The notes below the pieces were generated by a model that made no database searches, was not told the DNA's origin, and saw nothing but the letters and a program-made list of their open reading frames with translations. DNA of 64,000 nucleotides from Hofstenia miamia (lineage: Eukaryota; Xenacoelomorpha; Acoela; Hofsteniidae). The position numbers were made by a program, and so were the translations under genes. Shown one piece after another: positions 10,070 to 25,100 of the stretch. Each line of letters begins with the position of its first letter. Within the stretch, counting starts at the first letter, position 1. The stretch is from the NCBI GenBank assembly GCA_900660155.1, contig CABFPE010000126.1, positions 128,371 through 192,370 on the forward strand, in the 5' to 3' direction.

Positions 10070-13000
10070 CTAAAATACAAAGATCGCACTAGATACACAT
10101 TTAGGATGCGTTATAAAAAGCAATAAAAAATAGTTCACCTAGATATCATAAACTGAAAGATTAAAGCGTTTTGTTTTGCAAGGTATATTAATACCACTCT
10201 AGACTTTAAGGACTACTTGAAAAGAGCCAAAAATTAGCCTCATTATCAAAAGGTTAATACACCTTAATGTGGATTCATAAGCTTATTCAATGAAATACAT
10301 TACTTCTGAATTAGAAGAATACGTTGTGCTTGACACGACGTTTAAAGAATTTCAATCAGAAATTATTAATTAAACATTCTAGAAATAGTAGTAAGCCCCC
10401 GCCCGAATGCTCGCCAAGTGTAACCGCTGCCTAAAATTCCTGTTACACAAGGACATTTTGCGCGACAGGTTTTGTTTATTCGTAACTAAAATCTGAAGTA
10501 GCTGTTATACATTCACGCCGTGCGTCGCTCCAATCTTGAAATTTTATTAAGCTGATAACAGATAATACACAATGATCTTAGCCAAAATGACAAAGAAGCA
10601 AAATCATTGTATGCATGTCGCGATAGTTTGATGCGATGTTTCACTTTGATATGAGTCAATTATTACCCCAGGGAAATTATGCAAGCAAGAAACTGTTTCA
10701 TTCTATTATAAAAAATTTCACTACTTTAGAATAAATAAGACACGCGATCCTATTATTCATCACGTGAATTACTATGGTCTTAATGGAAATATCGATGGAA
10801 AAACATGAATTAATATAGTTCTTAAAAATTACAACTGCCACCAAACGTTTACTCACAATTTTCATAAATGCATAGCAACATATCGATGCAGACATGCTCC
10901 ATATTGTAATTGTTGTAGTAAAGTCTACGTTCTCGCGATAATTTTTCCTATTCATATTCAAATATTGTTCAACAACTAATTAAAGCATTATGCTCGCGTG
11001 AATTAAAAGAAAGAAATTGAGTTTTAGATACGTGTACGAAAGGGTTGGGCTGGCCCATTGGGTTTAGACCACCCATTGGACCTAGGCTCGATCTGGATTT
11101 ATTAATTATGTTTAGATCTAGGCTGTGTTTGGGTCGATATCGTTTGCAAATATTTGAATACATATAATTAATTAATACTACAATAATGTGTTAGCGTTAT
11201 CTCAAAAATTCATTATACGACTAGTAGATTTAATCTGATAATCACTTGGTAAACAAAGAAGACTACAATTGTTTCAAATAAACAGATTAATATCAATTAG
11301 GTCTTTTGATGCTAATCTTTAGATTCTCAAGAAAATATATTTACAGCTATTTTATCATATATAAGAATCATTGCTCGAAAGCTGTTGTGCATTTAAGGCA
11401 ATGTCTTCTCAGTTGGAGAAAGATTTCTCTCATGTTTTTTAATTATTACCTCAAAAAGGAGTTTAATTGGTCCAGAAAACGTGGAGGCGTTGAAATTTCT
11501 AAGATCAGCCATCAATGCAGATCTTTTTAAATTTTTGTAACGAATGCATATTATATTTTTTTATAATTCATTTGGTCTTGAGCTCAGTTTGGCCAGTTTC
11601 TTTTGCATTTGGGCTTTTTATATCTTAATTTGCAACTCTGGTTTGCTATACAGATTATACCTATAAAATGACATATTTATTATTCCAACGTTAATAAATG
11701 TGAGAGTTCAAATGCTTCTAACATATCATATTAGAAACAACTTACCGAATTATTAGCAGAGGTGCGTGATGAACGCGATTTGAAAGGAGGTGTTCAATAA
11801 ATCCTCGCAATTTCGAAGACTGCTCGTTTTCCAAAACTGGCAAACCAATCTAAAGTTTTCAATTCAATTTTAGAATACAAATCCAAAGCAAACAAGTATA
11901 CATTTTAAAATTATATGCATATTTGGGATGCATTTAAAAATTTGAAACTACTCAAAATGATTGAATAAAGTCAAATAAATATTACAAAGTGTAACTCAAA
12001 GTGATTAATCAAGCCAAGAATTGTAGTGAAAAATATTCATGCACTGTAAGTTCTTAACATTTAAACTAAAATACGTAAACTAGAAAGCACGTTGTCTCAA
12101 AGAAAATTTCAACTATGTAACAGATTTGAGTTAATTTCAACTACATACCATCCCCGTCTGTGGAATATTATTGAAACTTGCAACGTCCAATACATTTAAA
12201 CACCAACTGATAGGTATAGCTTTTCTTACTAAGAGAATCATTTCATCGCCTTTATCCAAGAGAAAGGCACCATTTAAACTCAAATAGGCTGCTGAAAGAT
12301 GAAGGGGCCTGGGATACGCCTGCTCGGCAGGCAACAGGTCTGTCAGCGAATAAAGTCCTGGATATATCATTGCGAATGTATATGCCAAAGGTCGAGATTT
12401 TATTGAGAGTAATGCAGCCACTCGTTCGTCTAGCTTAGTACTGATACGCGAGCGGAAAGCAATCTAAAAACGCATTCCCCAATATAAATAATAATATTTG
12501 ACAAACTACCATTAGTATGAATAACAAAGGTAAACTATTGAAGCCATATATGCAACAGTAAAATTGTGAAACTAGGAATTTCGTTAAATCCCTAAAATTC
12601 AGTGAATTTGTGAAATTTCTTTTTCACTTACTTAACTTCATAAAAACATTAAAATACTTAGATACTTCATGTATGTATTGGAAAAATACTAATCCAAACC
12701 GTAGCCCCAACTCCTCAAATTTAGTTGTTTTACTAAGGTTTTAAATGTATTTGATACCAACCCTGTGCTGACAGGTTGTAATTGTAATGCATTGATTATT
12801 TTTTAGAAATACAATAAAATCTGAATCTAAGTATTTTGATAACAGTTGAAAATGATTTACAAAGTAAAAATTTATGTTTCTGCTCAATGATCAATATAAA
12901 CTGGGTTTCAAAATGCACACCCAAATGTACCAAACAGATATCTCTCACAGTGCAGCGTGTAGTGTGTGTTGCAAAGAAATTCATGATAAACAACGTATTT

Positions 13001-16000
13001 ATCAATGTGTTATTTGTGGTATTTCGTTTCATTTGAAAAACTGTTCTGGTTTCTCAGTGGGGATAGAATTTCTTGATCGGTATCGGGATAATATTCTTAC
13101 CTTCTGTCATGATTATGTATCATCGGGCAAAAGAGACAGTTTTGTTTCCCGGGCCAAGTCAGATTCACCTGCGTTGTTGAATAATTCATTATCTGTTATC
13201 AGGAGTACAATTGCAAAACTCGAAAGCGACATCAAGGCCTATGATGAGAAGACGAGCAAATGGTTTTCTGCAATGAAGCATGGATCAGCATCCGGCAACG
13301 TGGTCCCGAACTCATCGTGGTGGTCATCAGCAACGAATTATTTTAAGCAGTATTCCGGAATCTAAGGCTAACAATACTGCTGACCGTCTGATGCACGATC
13401 GAAAGGAAGTTGGTAGAATTCTTAACATCATTGGTACGAACAATGCAGTCAATGACATGTTTAGACTGGGTAAATTCGACGATAAGCGGGTAATATCTAT
13501 TATTGTTGACGTCGGCTCTGTGTGGAGACGGCGTTGTATTCTTGTTTCGGCATCCAAGCTGAAATCTTTTAACGACTACAAAGTGTTTGTTAAACCTGAG
13601 TTGAGTGAGGCAGATCGTAAGATTGAGAAGAAGCTTTTGGAAAAGCGCTCCGCTCTAATTACAGTGGATGGTATTTCTAGGAAGCGTATTAAAATACGAA
13701 ATTTGAAACTCTATGTGGACGATAACGAGCAATCACTTGATTGACTAGACCAATCTCGCACTCAGTCATTTTTGCCTTCAATATTTTTTAGTAATGTCCA
13801 ATCCCTCCGTTACAAATTAGATGAGTTATATGCTATTTTACTTGATCTGGGCAGCCAATTATTGATAGACTTAGTTTTGCTTGTTGAGACTCATCTCACA
13901 GACCTTATACCTGATACTGCAATAGGCTTGCCGGGTTACAACATTGTTCGCCAAGATCGTGGAGGTAACATATGCGGTGGCAGTGTTTTAGTTTTTATTA
14001 AGCAAGGCATTCAATACCAACGCATTTACCCTGACACGTCAGATGGTAATTTCGGGCATATCGAAGCTCTATGGGTTTTGATTAACTCCACGTGCACACC
14101 TCGAGGTGTGTCTGGTTATGCTGTAGGCGTCATATATCATCCCTTTTGGAACAGTGATGACGAACTATCTGCGTTCATGTCTACATTTCTTGGAGCTTAA
14201 TTATCCTAATATGTGTGTCATCTTGACCGGTGATTTTAATGATTTAAAAACAACGTTTCTTTGTCGTGAATTCGGTTTGTTTCAAACTGTTAAATTTCAT
14301 ACTCACGGTAAAAAGATCTTGGATATAATTTTTGTTGGCCATAAGGCACTTTTTGGAAAAGGTAAATCTATGCCCAGTTTGGGTGGGTGTCATCATCTAT
14401 CTGTTCATCATTTGCTTCTCGGCTTGTCATTTCTTGATGGGTGGGAAAAAATTTTCATCTCTTATTGATTCATTTATCGTTCTTTGCTTCCCCCTTAAGC
14501 ATGTTTGCAAATTTACTAATGATAAACCGTGGATCAATTGTCGTATTAAAAATCTTATCAAGAAAAAATGTAAGGCACTCAATTCAGGAAAATCTCAGCT
14601 ATTCAAGCACTTGCGGAACAAACTCAATCATTTACTGTCTGCATCTCGTCGACGTCTTTCGACTTAGAATGCGGTACGTCGCGTTCTTGGTGGAAGTCAG
14701 TTAACGCCCTTTTTGGTTCCAGTCACGCTTCTACATTAACTTTGTCTGATTCTCTCGCGGCGCTTGATAGCAAAACGTTTGCTAATAAAATCAATTTCGA
14801 ACTGGCCGAATCGGTTTCGCAATTTCCAGAGGTGAGATATGTGTCACTTTATGACAATGCGGTCAATCATATAACCACCGACGAGATGTCAGTTTTCAGA
14901 ATATTGCAGTGTGTCTCAGCTCACAAATCATCTGGTCCTGACTATCATGAACGTATAATACCTAACTGGGTTCTTAAAAATATAGCTATGAACTAGCCCT
15001 TCCTATATCAATGATTATTAATGCTTCTCTTTGTGATTGCTGTGCAACTCCTTTTACATGTGCTAATGTTTGTCTTTTAGAGTAGCATAAACCAGTGTGC
15101 AATATTTTTTCTGAGCTGCGTCCCCTTTCTTTAACCGCGTCTATTTCGAAAATAGTTGAAGAAATTATTTTGGATTCAGAACTTATTGACACCGCTTTAA
15201 TCAGCATGATTCATAAGTGGCTACATCATTTGGAGAACAGTACAAAGGCCGAATATCTTCGTGTTTATCTTCTTGACTTTAAAAAGGCGTTCGATTTTGT
15301 AAGTCACCCTTTGCTTATTCAGCGCCTCAAGGAAATTGGAATTAGTTCAGCGACGATTAACTGGATTACTTCTTTTCTCTCTTTCAGACAACAAAGAGTC
15401 ATATTGCCCGATTGGACATATTCAGACTGGGCACATATTATCGCTGGTGTTCTACAGGGGTCTAAATTAGGAATCTGGTTATATATACTTTTCATTGATA
15501 ATCTTCATCGTGGATTTCAGCAACGGGCCAAATTTGTTGACGATACTACTGCATGGGATTTCGTTACATTGCCGGAGGAAAACTGTGGGGATGAGTTTAA
15601 TTAGTTTGTTCTAATTTTTGAAGTGGTTGATTGCTGTCAGTCTAACTTTGCTACTTTAAATACGTCTAAGTCTAAAGAGCTAAGCGTCTGTTTTCATCGC
15701 AATGTCAGTTTACCGCCTCCTATTTCCATCGATGGTGTAAGTATCGACAGTATCCATGAGGCTTTACCATACAGGACAATCTCAAGTGGGATCAACACAT
15801 TAAAAACATTGTAACTAAGGCATCGAAACGACTATTTTTTTGAGGATGTTATCCCGAAGTGGTCTCTGTGAAAGAGATTTATTCACTGCTTATTCAGCTA
15901 TTATTCGGTCTGTTCTTGAGTATGCTGCTCCTGTTTTCCACTACGGCCTTACCAAAGCTCAGTGCAATAGTTTAGAGCGGATTCAAAAACGGGCACTTAG

Positions 16001-19000
16001 AACTATCACTCACGGGCGCCTATCGTATGCAGATGCCCTCAATCATTTGGGCTGTAAAACAGTTGCGGAAAGACGTCAGGCTGCTTGCAACAAATTATTT
16101 AAACAAGCAATGTCTCATTGTCACGTCCTTAACCAGCTTATTCCCACCACGCGATCTATTGACTACAACCTACGATATATCCGCGAAATTATATTCCTTT
16201 GGAGCACTAATCGTTTTACGCATTCTTTTATTCCTGCTCAGCTGATGATGTTGTCTTACCAAGTAGTATATTAGTGATCTTTGTGTATATTTTTTATTTC
16301 TTGTACAATTTACTATTATTCAACCTTAAGGTTGCGAGGTAAATAAATTTCTCTCTTTTTACACAAAAAAGCCCCACTAGGGAGCAGGCTATGCGTTTGA
16401 GCTGCTTGCTTGCCTAAGGAAAAAAGCTTCATTTCACAATTAATTCCGAATTACATTTTCAGTGGAAATAATAAAATTAAAAAACCTTAAAATAAATATC
16501 CGACGAGTTTTCATTGTTCTCAGGCGTTCATTGGCCAACCCGGGTACAAATCAGCTCAATTGTTATTTATTAATAATGTACTTTAAGGTTAAAATATCAT
16601 AGCGCAAAAATAAATATTTAACTTGGAAACATTTCGTCAACGATATTTTTTTGACATTTTTATCATGATACTGGGCTCTGGATCGGGCTGATCTTTGCGA
16701 GCAGACATATTATTGACTGTAATAAAGAAGTAAACTATCCTACCTGCCGAACTCAGACCTATTTTACCCCGAATTTATTGATAAAAAAACATTTTTTTCG
16801 ATTTTTCAGTAATTTTTTTACAAAGAATATATATGGAGGAATATGTCTTATCGTTGAAACAGAAAATATACATAAGCACACACCTCCCAACAAAATAACT
16901 CTTAAAAAATTCAGAACTCAGAATCGGTATCAAAATACCATGCGCGAGATATATGTGCAGAGGCAGAAAAAATTAACAAATTAAAAAAATTCAATTTGAA
17001 AAGTTTTTTTAAGGACATTATATAATGTTTTTGATAAAGAATATAATTGCGAAAGTGAAATTGGAGGCATGTCTAGTGACTATTTCAGAACCAAAAATTC
17101 GCGTTCCATGCTATGGATTATAAGCAATACATTTTTCATAGTATGGAGCGCAAGACTATATATACATACATACATATGACATTTGAAAATTGAAATTTAT
17201 GTCACAATAGATAACATACACATTTCAGTAAAGCTAGAATATAGAGTGGAAACAGCGTCAGTGAAGGAGGTACGTATATGGAATTGAATGATGAAGAACG
17301 AGTTTGTTTGTCTCTGTAGGCCACGAGACAATCACTAACTGCGTTAATCAAAGCTTCTCGTGCATCATTAAGCGAAGCAGAAATTGAACGATCTACAGCT
17401 AAATATGAAAATGATCAGATTTTTTTGTATTTAAAAGTACTTTCTTAACATTTTAAGATGTAAGTCAAGGTAGATAGGGCATTCTAAAATTCAAAAAAAC
17501 TTACCCATGCACCCGAGAAAACCAACAACAGCCATAACATCAGCACTTGAAACAAGTTCATGGACACTGCCCGTCACTGGCAACATCAGAGTATGAACAC
17601 GTATTCGTCTTTCACCTTAAAACACAAATTAAAAAATACGCAAGGCTCTATGAAATGTGGTGAACGCGAAATGCATGTGCTATTATAACAGAAAAGAAAT
17701 GAAATGATACTACTTGAAAGTTTTGATTTAGAAACAACGAAATTTGAAATCGGAATAGATTTTAATTGGATAAAGATGTGAAAATGTAATGGTTACATAG
17801 AATATCCTTTCAAAAAGCGTGTTACAATTACATACGAATTGTGTTTCTTTCGGATTTAACAACTCCAGACATTTTCAACAATAGAAAGATTAGTGACCGA
17901 ACAACGTGTTATTATAGTTGTTGAAGCCAATTACGAAAATTTACATTCAAACAAACATACATTTTAACAACCAAACGAGGGCGTAACAGAGCAGAAAATG
18001 TTCTTCATAAATTCGCGCCCTCACGCTGTTAAGATGAAAACATTATTTGAATGATGTTAATAAATTTTAGTAAATTAGTTGTTCTAACTTTTCGTTATTG
18101 CACGTTCACGTTAAGGTGTGTTTACAGCTCCTCAATGAAATATAATACTTCGCAATCAATTAGGACAAATTCAGCTGTAAACAGGTGCGAAGGACAATCA
18201 ATTAATAAAACCAATGAAATCAAAAGAATGCGAATTGAGAATAGCAATTGCGCTAATACTGCTATAAACGCTTGAAAGACGATCGTATTTGCACAATTGA
18301 AATAAAAGACGTGACCAAAGAACTTTTGATATCTCCTCGTTCACTTCTTTCCTGAGTAGTCCGCTATAATGTTCAATTGGGATATGCACCTGTAAACACC
18401 GTATATATACCTAATGAAACTGTCATATCATAAACAAGTTCAATTGAGATGCTGGAAACAGCCAACCAACAAAAAAATTTTTCTCAATTAAAAAGTGTTA
18501 TAATTCATTGATAAGCTGTAAACGCACATTTATGTAGAGTTTCTATCATAAAAAAGAATAAATTAAGGTAAAATGATTTATTGAAAGGAAGTTGGAAAAT
18601 GTAGATTTCACTAATAAATTCATTTACAATTTTTAAAGAAGCAAAAGCATAGTGAATGCAATTTGTAATTGAAGCCACATTGGATACATAAATCTTACGT
18701 GATCAAAAATTAAGCTATGCGGTTTATGTTCCGGAGATTCATAATTCACTTGTTTTTAGCTCTAAAACTACCGAGAGAAAATCTGATGATTATTTCTAGA
18801 CAACACCTCAAGCGGTGTGACAGCGCAATACAAAACACGATCGAATTTACGACTTCATATAGAAATTATTATTTTACGGCATTAAATTAAAAACAAATTT
18901 AAATGACATTTTTGACATGCTTCAAGCTGCTAAAAAGGCAAGGCATTAATATGCACAGAAAACATTTGAATCTATTACGCAATTCATTCGAGAAAATCAA

Positions 19001-21454
19001 GTGCGGCAAAGTCCAATCATCGTTTCTAAAGAACTACGGAAATCATACCTTTGCTTGTTGTGTATAGAAGAGCTGCTTGGAAAATTGCATTGGGATACAC
19101 ATCCAATGTTTCCTCAACCGTCAGTTTCATAGCAAATCCTGCATCGGGGTTCACATTTGGCAAAGCCAGCAGATCGGTTGATCTAACAAACCCATTGCCA
19201 TGAAAATCAGACACACAAATGCCTAAAAAATTAGACTTATATACACCCAGGTTAAATCAAATTTCAAATGAATTAAGCACTTAAAGTTTTAAACATCTCT
19301 AACTTCCGCTTATATATTTCGTCAGTTTTGTAAAATTGAATGCATAATTTATTTGAACAAAAATTAAATATGATTAGAAGACAGACAAATATTTTTTAAT
19401 ACGTTAATCATGTGTGTCAAAGCACGATTTAAAATTTAAAACTACGTACATAAGCATAAACTCAATCTTTTTTAATTACATAAGATGAAGAAACTAAATG
19501 AATGCTATTAAATAACGATTACCCTTAGTACAGCGCACTCGCATAACGGCTTCAAATCCAATTTTCCTCACCAAATAACGCCGGAAATCAAACTCAAACT
19601 TTTCAACGAGGGAAGCGTTAGTTGCTGAGAACCCGTAGTAAGAATTGATCGATCCTGATGAATAACGAGCGGCCGGAGCTAAAACAGAATGCTTATATAC
19701 ATTGCGGTTCGACTACATCTTTATAATGATTATATTAGTATGCTTTATTGCTTCTCTGGACAAAGACTTTGCTAAAAGACAGTGAAGGCATTTTTTTAAC
19801 AGCAATAGAATGAGACAACCTGCCATGCAGAAGTTATTCTTAGATATGAAATTGCCATTGCCCAATTAGACAACCGCCAAAGTGGAACAAAGTGCAGAAA
19901 AAGAAGGAACTCGTTTTATAAATGTTCTGAATGCTAAAGAAGTCTCCCTGGTAGTCGATAAGTCTGAAATCAATGATTACAAGTGTTTTAGCATTCTTGG
20001 AGGTGACATTGCAGCTCGAGACTATCTACGCTAGTGTTTGTAAAGCTAAATTGCCCATCAAATATAACAATTGTTTGCCATTACAATGATGACTCCCTGA
20101 AGAATAGAGCAAAAAGATTTGTTGTTGTCAAATGATTACGTGAGACATCAGTCCAGCCAAATTTGCAAAAATAGAACCTTGCACCGATACGACATGTTCA
20201 GTTAAACGAAGCTTCCCTCTTCTGAAACTTTGAGAAATAATAAAAATTAAATTGATTTTCCCTTTAACAACTAGCTTTTACTCTAAAATCGAAATAACAT
20301 CAAATGTGAAAAATCTTTAGGTCAAAAAAATTGTAATTTTTGGGTCGAAATTGGATCGTCTTAATAATGACATACTGACGAATTCATATTTAAGTTGATT
20401 ACAATGTGACAGGAATAATTTACACCTTTTGGATGTCTAGCAAGACAGTTTGAATCATTATTATTACATAATTGTAATTGAAAATTTTAATAAATGTAAA
20501 ATTAGTTATTTCTTATTCAATTAATAATTTGCATATAAATACCAATCTACATGAGCATGATGCACAATTGTATTTGCTCAAAATAAAAACATTTGGGTTC
20601 CGCTAAAACTTGAAGCGTTTGATCTCAATGGCTCTGTAAATTTAATTTTATTCGCTAAAGAGCTAATTGCTATTAAAAGGCCATTTTGCAAAGCGTCTTC
20701 CAGCGATTAGAAAAATTTCACCAACATTACTAAAACGATTTTAAGGTATTGTTCTACATTCAACATGAGCGACATTAGTTTAAAAAATCAGGTGAAGAAA
20801 TTCTAGTTGGAGGACCTATTATCTGAAATTCAAACATCTTATATAAAAAAGGCATGTTCAAGCAAAAATTAAAAAGTGCACATACATATAGTGGCGATAT
20901 CAGCATATTGCTTATTAAGCATAAACAAATCAATCGCAATGTGTTGTCCATTACACTCTAAGGCAAGGCGTTGATAAAAATCATTGGCGGGTTTGAGATT
21001 CTTTACATCCTAAATGCAATAAGCATCAAAAATGCACAAGAAGAAATACCTTTGAAGCTCTTTCATTGGGATCCTCGCGAGATGTCAGTTTACCGGGGCC
21101 AATAGACGGTAATACAGTTTGGAAAACTGTGATTCTTCCACCACTGTTAACCTAAATTTAGAGTAAAAGCGCATTAATTCAAACACTAATTTTGATAGTT
21201 ATAATTATAGATTATGCATAAATATTAAAAATATACCAGACACTTGTGAGCAGCTTGTAATGCAGCACCTAAGCAGCTGTCTGTATCCTCGGTTCCATTG
21301 AAAAGCTCAGGCAAGCAGTTTAACAGCTCTGTGATTTTTTGAGTGTCTTCAGATAGATTTATCAATATGTTGTCATGAAGAGGTACAAATACGTCTAAAC
21401 ATGGAAAATATTAAAAGCAAACTTGTAATTTAGGTTAACTATATGCGGAATAAT

Positions 21455-21493
<39 letters not shown>

Positions 21494-22073
21494 ACGGGCG
21501 CTAAGCATAAATCCCCAAATGTATACGGGCGCTTTGGTAAAGGTTGTCAAATATGTATGGGCGCTAAGGATATAGAGGGCGTTACGTATTATTTTGAAAC
21601 AAGAGTGGACCTTACGCATGCTTTTCCAAATTTTGACATCAGAAATGGTTTAAACACGTAGTTTACTGACTCTGATAAAAAACCGGCCAAAATCGGACAT
21701 CTTATGGCTGAAATCGGAATTTTTGACATGGCTGGAACCGGACCTCATTTTCACTGGGAAAAACTGTCAATATTGACCTGAAAATAATATCAGATATTTA
21801 ACAAAGCTCAAATTTTTTAAAAATGTAAAAAAGTTACCCAAAAAACATTCATAACTGTTGAAATGGCAATAAATCCAATTTTTTCAACAATATTTTTCAT
21901 TTTTATATATTTTTTGAGAATTGCTTCCCTTGAGCCCAAATTTGGTGTGTAGCTATTAAATGAACCTTAAAGCTATCACGCATACTCAATTTGTGATTTT
22001 TTTGCGGGTGCTAAGTATGGGGAAAATCGGTGGTCGCCGGCGCTCAGTATAAAACCCATAGTACTTAGCGCCN

Positions 22074-22108
<35 letters not shown>

Positions 22109-25100
22109 CAACCATTAATATCAGTAATCGTTAACATGTGGGGCTTAGAGGAATCGTCCGGGAGACTGAGAAAGTGAATATAAGAATCGTAAGCTATGAA
22201 TGCGAGTTTGGTTCTTGAATCACCAGGTAGGTTCCCCAATTCTTCCACCAACGCTTGACAAGCAATGGATAGATATCCAGAATGAATAGCGTTTTGACTA
22301 ACATCAAAAAGAAACACATAGATGGCGGGTTGCGGCGGACGCATCTATAATACATGACTATTTAAAAATTACAAACTAGACCAATGCTGAAGGCTAACAA
22401 ACTATTAGGCATAGATAATCTAAGCAACAAGCTACCTGATTTCACAATGAAATATTAGACAATACTAATCTATGTGAGCAATGAAGACATTTTCAAATCG
22501 ACCAACCAAATTCAGAATTTAAAAAAACCAATTTTGTTTGGTAATGAGCGAATAAGAAACAAATGTAAAATATCGAAATTCAGCAAAATCTATGCTTTAA
22601 ATGTATCCAAGACAAAAAAAGAAAAGGCTCCGTATCAATAGAAGTGTAAAAAATTATTAAACTTACTTTAAATCTTGAAAACGTAGTGTCAAGGCATGCT
22701 ACGAACAAAAGTGCAATATTGGATTAGTAAAATAACAATAACAATAATAAGAATTGTAGAACAGTGAGTCACCTATGGTAAATGGACGATCTGAAAATGT
22801 TGCAGAAGCAAATGGAAACATTGGAGATGGCAAGTAGAGAGTCTGGGTTGGAGTTTGGATTAGGAAAGTGTGCGGCAGTGACAATGACCAGAGGCAAGTG
22901 TATAGATGGAAATTGTTTGAGGACGAGCAGTGGAGATAAAATTGAGGAAGTCAAGGAGGGGTACAAGTACTTAAGAGTGATAGAGAAAGATAGAGCAGAT
23001 CATGTGGAAATGAAGACAAAGTTAGGAAAAGAGTACAAGAGGAGAGTAAGGAAGGTACTACAGAAGTCAGCACTGAATGGGCAGAAGAGCATTAAGGCAA
23101 TTGATACGTGGGCAATGCCAGTGTTGAGATACTCAGCAGGAACAGTTAGGTGGAACAAGAATGAGCTGAGAGAACTAGATAGGGGACAAGGAAGGTACTA
23201 GCGGCAGAGAGGGCTTTCAACTTAAATGGAGATGTTGATAGATTGTACATGGCAAGGCATAAGGAAGGAAAGGACTGCTAAGTGTGGAGGAAGCTGTGAG
23301 CATTAAGAATAATAATAATTAAAATAGGGTCCACTCTGTACTATGGTAAATTCGAATTTGGTGTACAGAGCGGACACTTAAAATAATTTCCTTTTCATGA
23401 ATATTTACAAGATGAGGCCGAAACTCAAGTATATTAATAAGCAGACCAAAATCTTCCATATACCAAAGTTTCAGGCTATTACCTTAATTTTTGCAAGATT
23501 CATTACGAAATGAAATTTACCTTTAAAATTAGTATGGGAAAAGTACAGAACGGATCCAATAATTACACAAAATTGTACAAAACGGACCGAATAATTACAA
23601 AACCGTACATAGCGGACAAAATAATAATAACAAAAATAATAATTGTAATAGCGCTGAATACACCTCACCTATTATAATGACGCTGGATATAATTTCGTGA
23701 AATATTATAATGGTGCTGAATACAAAAAATATTATATTGGCGCTTAATATTTCTGCCTGATTATTAAAGTAGCGCTCAATAGTAATACTATTAAGCAAAA
23801 ATTTTTTTTGGTATATATGAAATAGATTAAGCAATAAGTATTGGGTACCAAACTTTGGGACCTTTGTCTTTATAAATCTTTAAATATAGAATAAATAAGA
23901 TTATTGCATCAGAGTAAATTCTGTGGTTAAAGGCATCAGCGAACCCTCTCATTTACTAAGCCTATAAGTTTGAAAAGTTCATTTATGTTTAATAGTGCAT
24001 AGACACCCTAACCCTAACCCATCATTTAAAAAACGCACAGAAGTTTGTTTACCAAACTCAAGTTTTGTTCAAATATAATAACATTCAACATGCAAAGCAG
24101 AAATTTTGCTTAGAAACTAACAAAATTCAGGATGCTACCATTGTTCATATTTGACAAATTCTGTAAGTGATGGGACACCTCTAGACACTAAGCCAGAGGC
24201 ACTTCTAATCAATTATTGGTTGATGCACTTTTGATGTATCTGAGGTTTCCATTTAATTTAGAATACTGAGTGTTTGGACAGGATAAGAAATGAATAGTTC
24301 ATGTGTACATTGACAGCTGATTTCATTTATAAAATATTGTTTCTATAGCCATATTTAAAAATGGGTTAGGTGATTTAAAATTGCCTGAGTGGAATTTATT
24401 TGCTGTTTCCCATGGCTAAATGCCAATCGAAGGATTAGGTGCGTCAAGCAATTCTACGTCAAAAAAACAGTGCTGGTCAATACTGACAATAATGAGAAAG
24501 CATGCATTAGTTCAATTGCAAAACAAATTCTAGTAAAATCTTGTGAAATTAACACAAAATAATTTTTCAATCAGGGATTTAAAAAAATTTTACACGTTGG
24601 AAAGCACACAACTTGTCAACCATGTGGAGCGCAAAGTAGTGCTCGGCGGCAAGAAGAACTCTGTTTCGGTTTAATTTTCTAACACCACAAAACTGCGGTT
24701 TCATTTTTGATCAGTGACGTACGTAAGCGAAGGGGGAGGGGTCAAAATATTTAAAAAAGTTAAAAACTAAATCCAGAATTGCATTTTTAGGGTTAATTTT
24801 TTCAAAATTTTTCGTGGGGCTCCGCCTCGCTTTTGTGACTCAATTTTTCATGATTGAGATGTACACCAGTCAGACAATCCTGCGTCCGCTAGCTACTAGC
24901 GGTATTGAAAAATGTTATTTAAGCGAAACATACGATTCTAACGTATATTTTCATAACACCAAATGTAGTTGTTAATCAATTAAAACACAATTACAATTCA
25001 AGTTGCAAGTATTTTGGCATTTGCTCCACAATCGAGATTTTCATTTTTTTTGGTTCGGTTAGTTAAAATCTCATTTGGGGGTTTTTCGATTTACCACCGA

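Larger units (their letters stand above)
12834..16362 (+). mobile_element. CR1/L2-type LINE, near full length, in SEC24 intron
   Basis: About 3.5 kb on the plus strand, antisense to SEC24, wholly within the intron 12464-17219. It has ORF1 with a PHD-like zinc finger, ORF2 with endonuclease and RT, and a 3' UTR ending AATAAATTTCTCTC near 16341-16356. RT phrases (GVLQGSKLG and FVDDTT) place it with the CR1/L2/Crack/Daphne assemblage; I cannot say which. ORF1 has about one frame break and ORF2 about six, so it is a dead but fairly complete copy. Confidence 0.85.

Noticed and set aside
11030-11140. GC-richer patch as a possible tRNA or ncRNA
   Set aside because: No cloverleaf or A/B box pattern could be made out.
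16778-16984. Small plus-strand frame in a SEC24 intron
   Set aside because: AT-rich low-complexity translation with no similarity; probably chance.
24006-24022. Telomere-like CCCTAACCCTAACCC
   Set aside because: Only about two and a half units in intron sequence; too short to mean an interstitial telomere.
24886-24902. CCGCTAG-CTA-CTAGCGG hairpin
   Set aside because: A 7-base stem is not enough for a terminator or RNA call; it may be the tip of a decayed transposon but no partner end was found.
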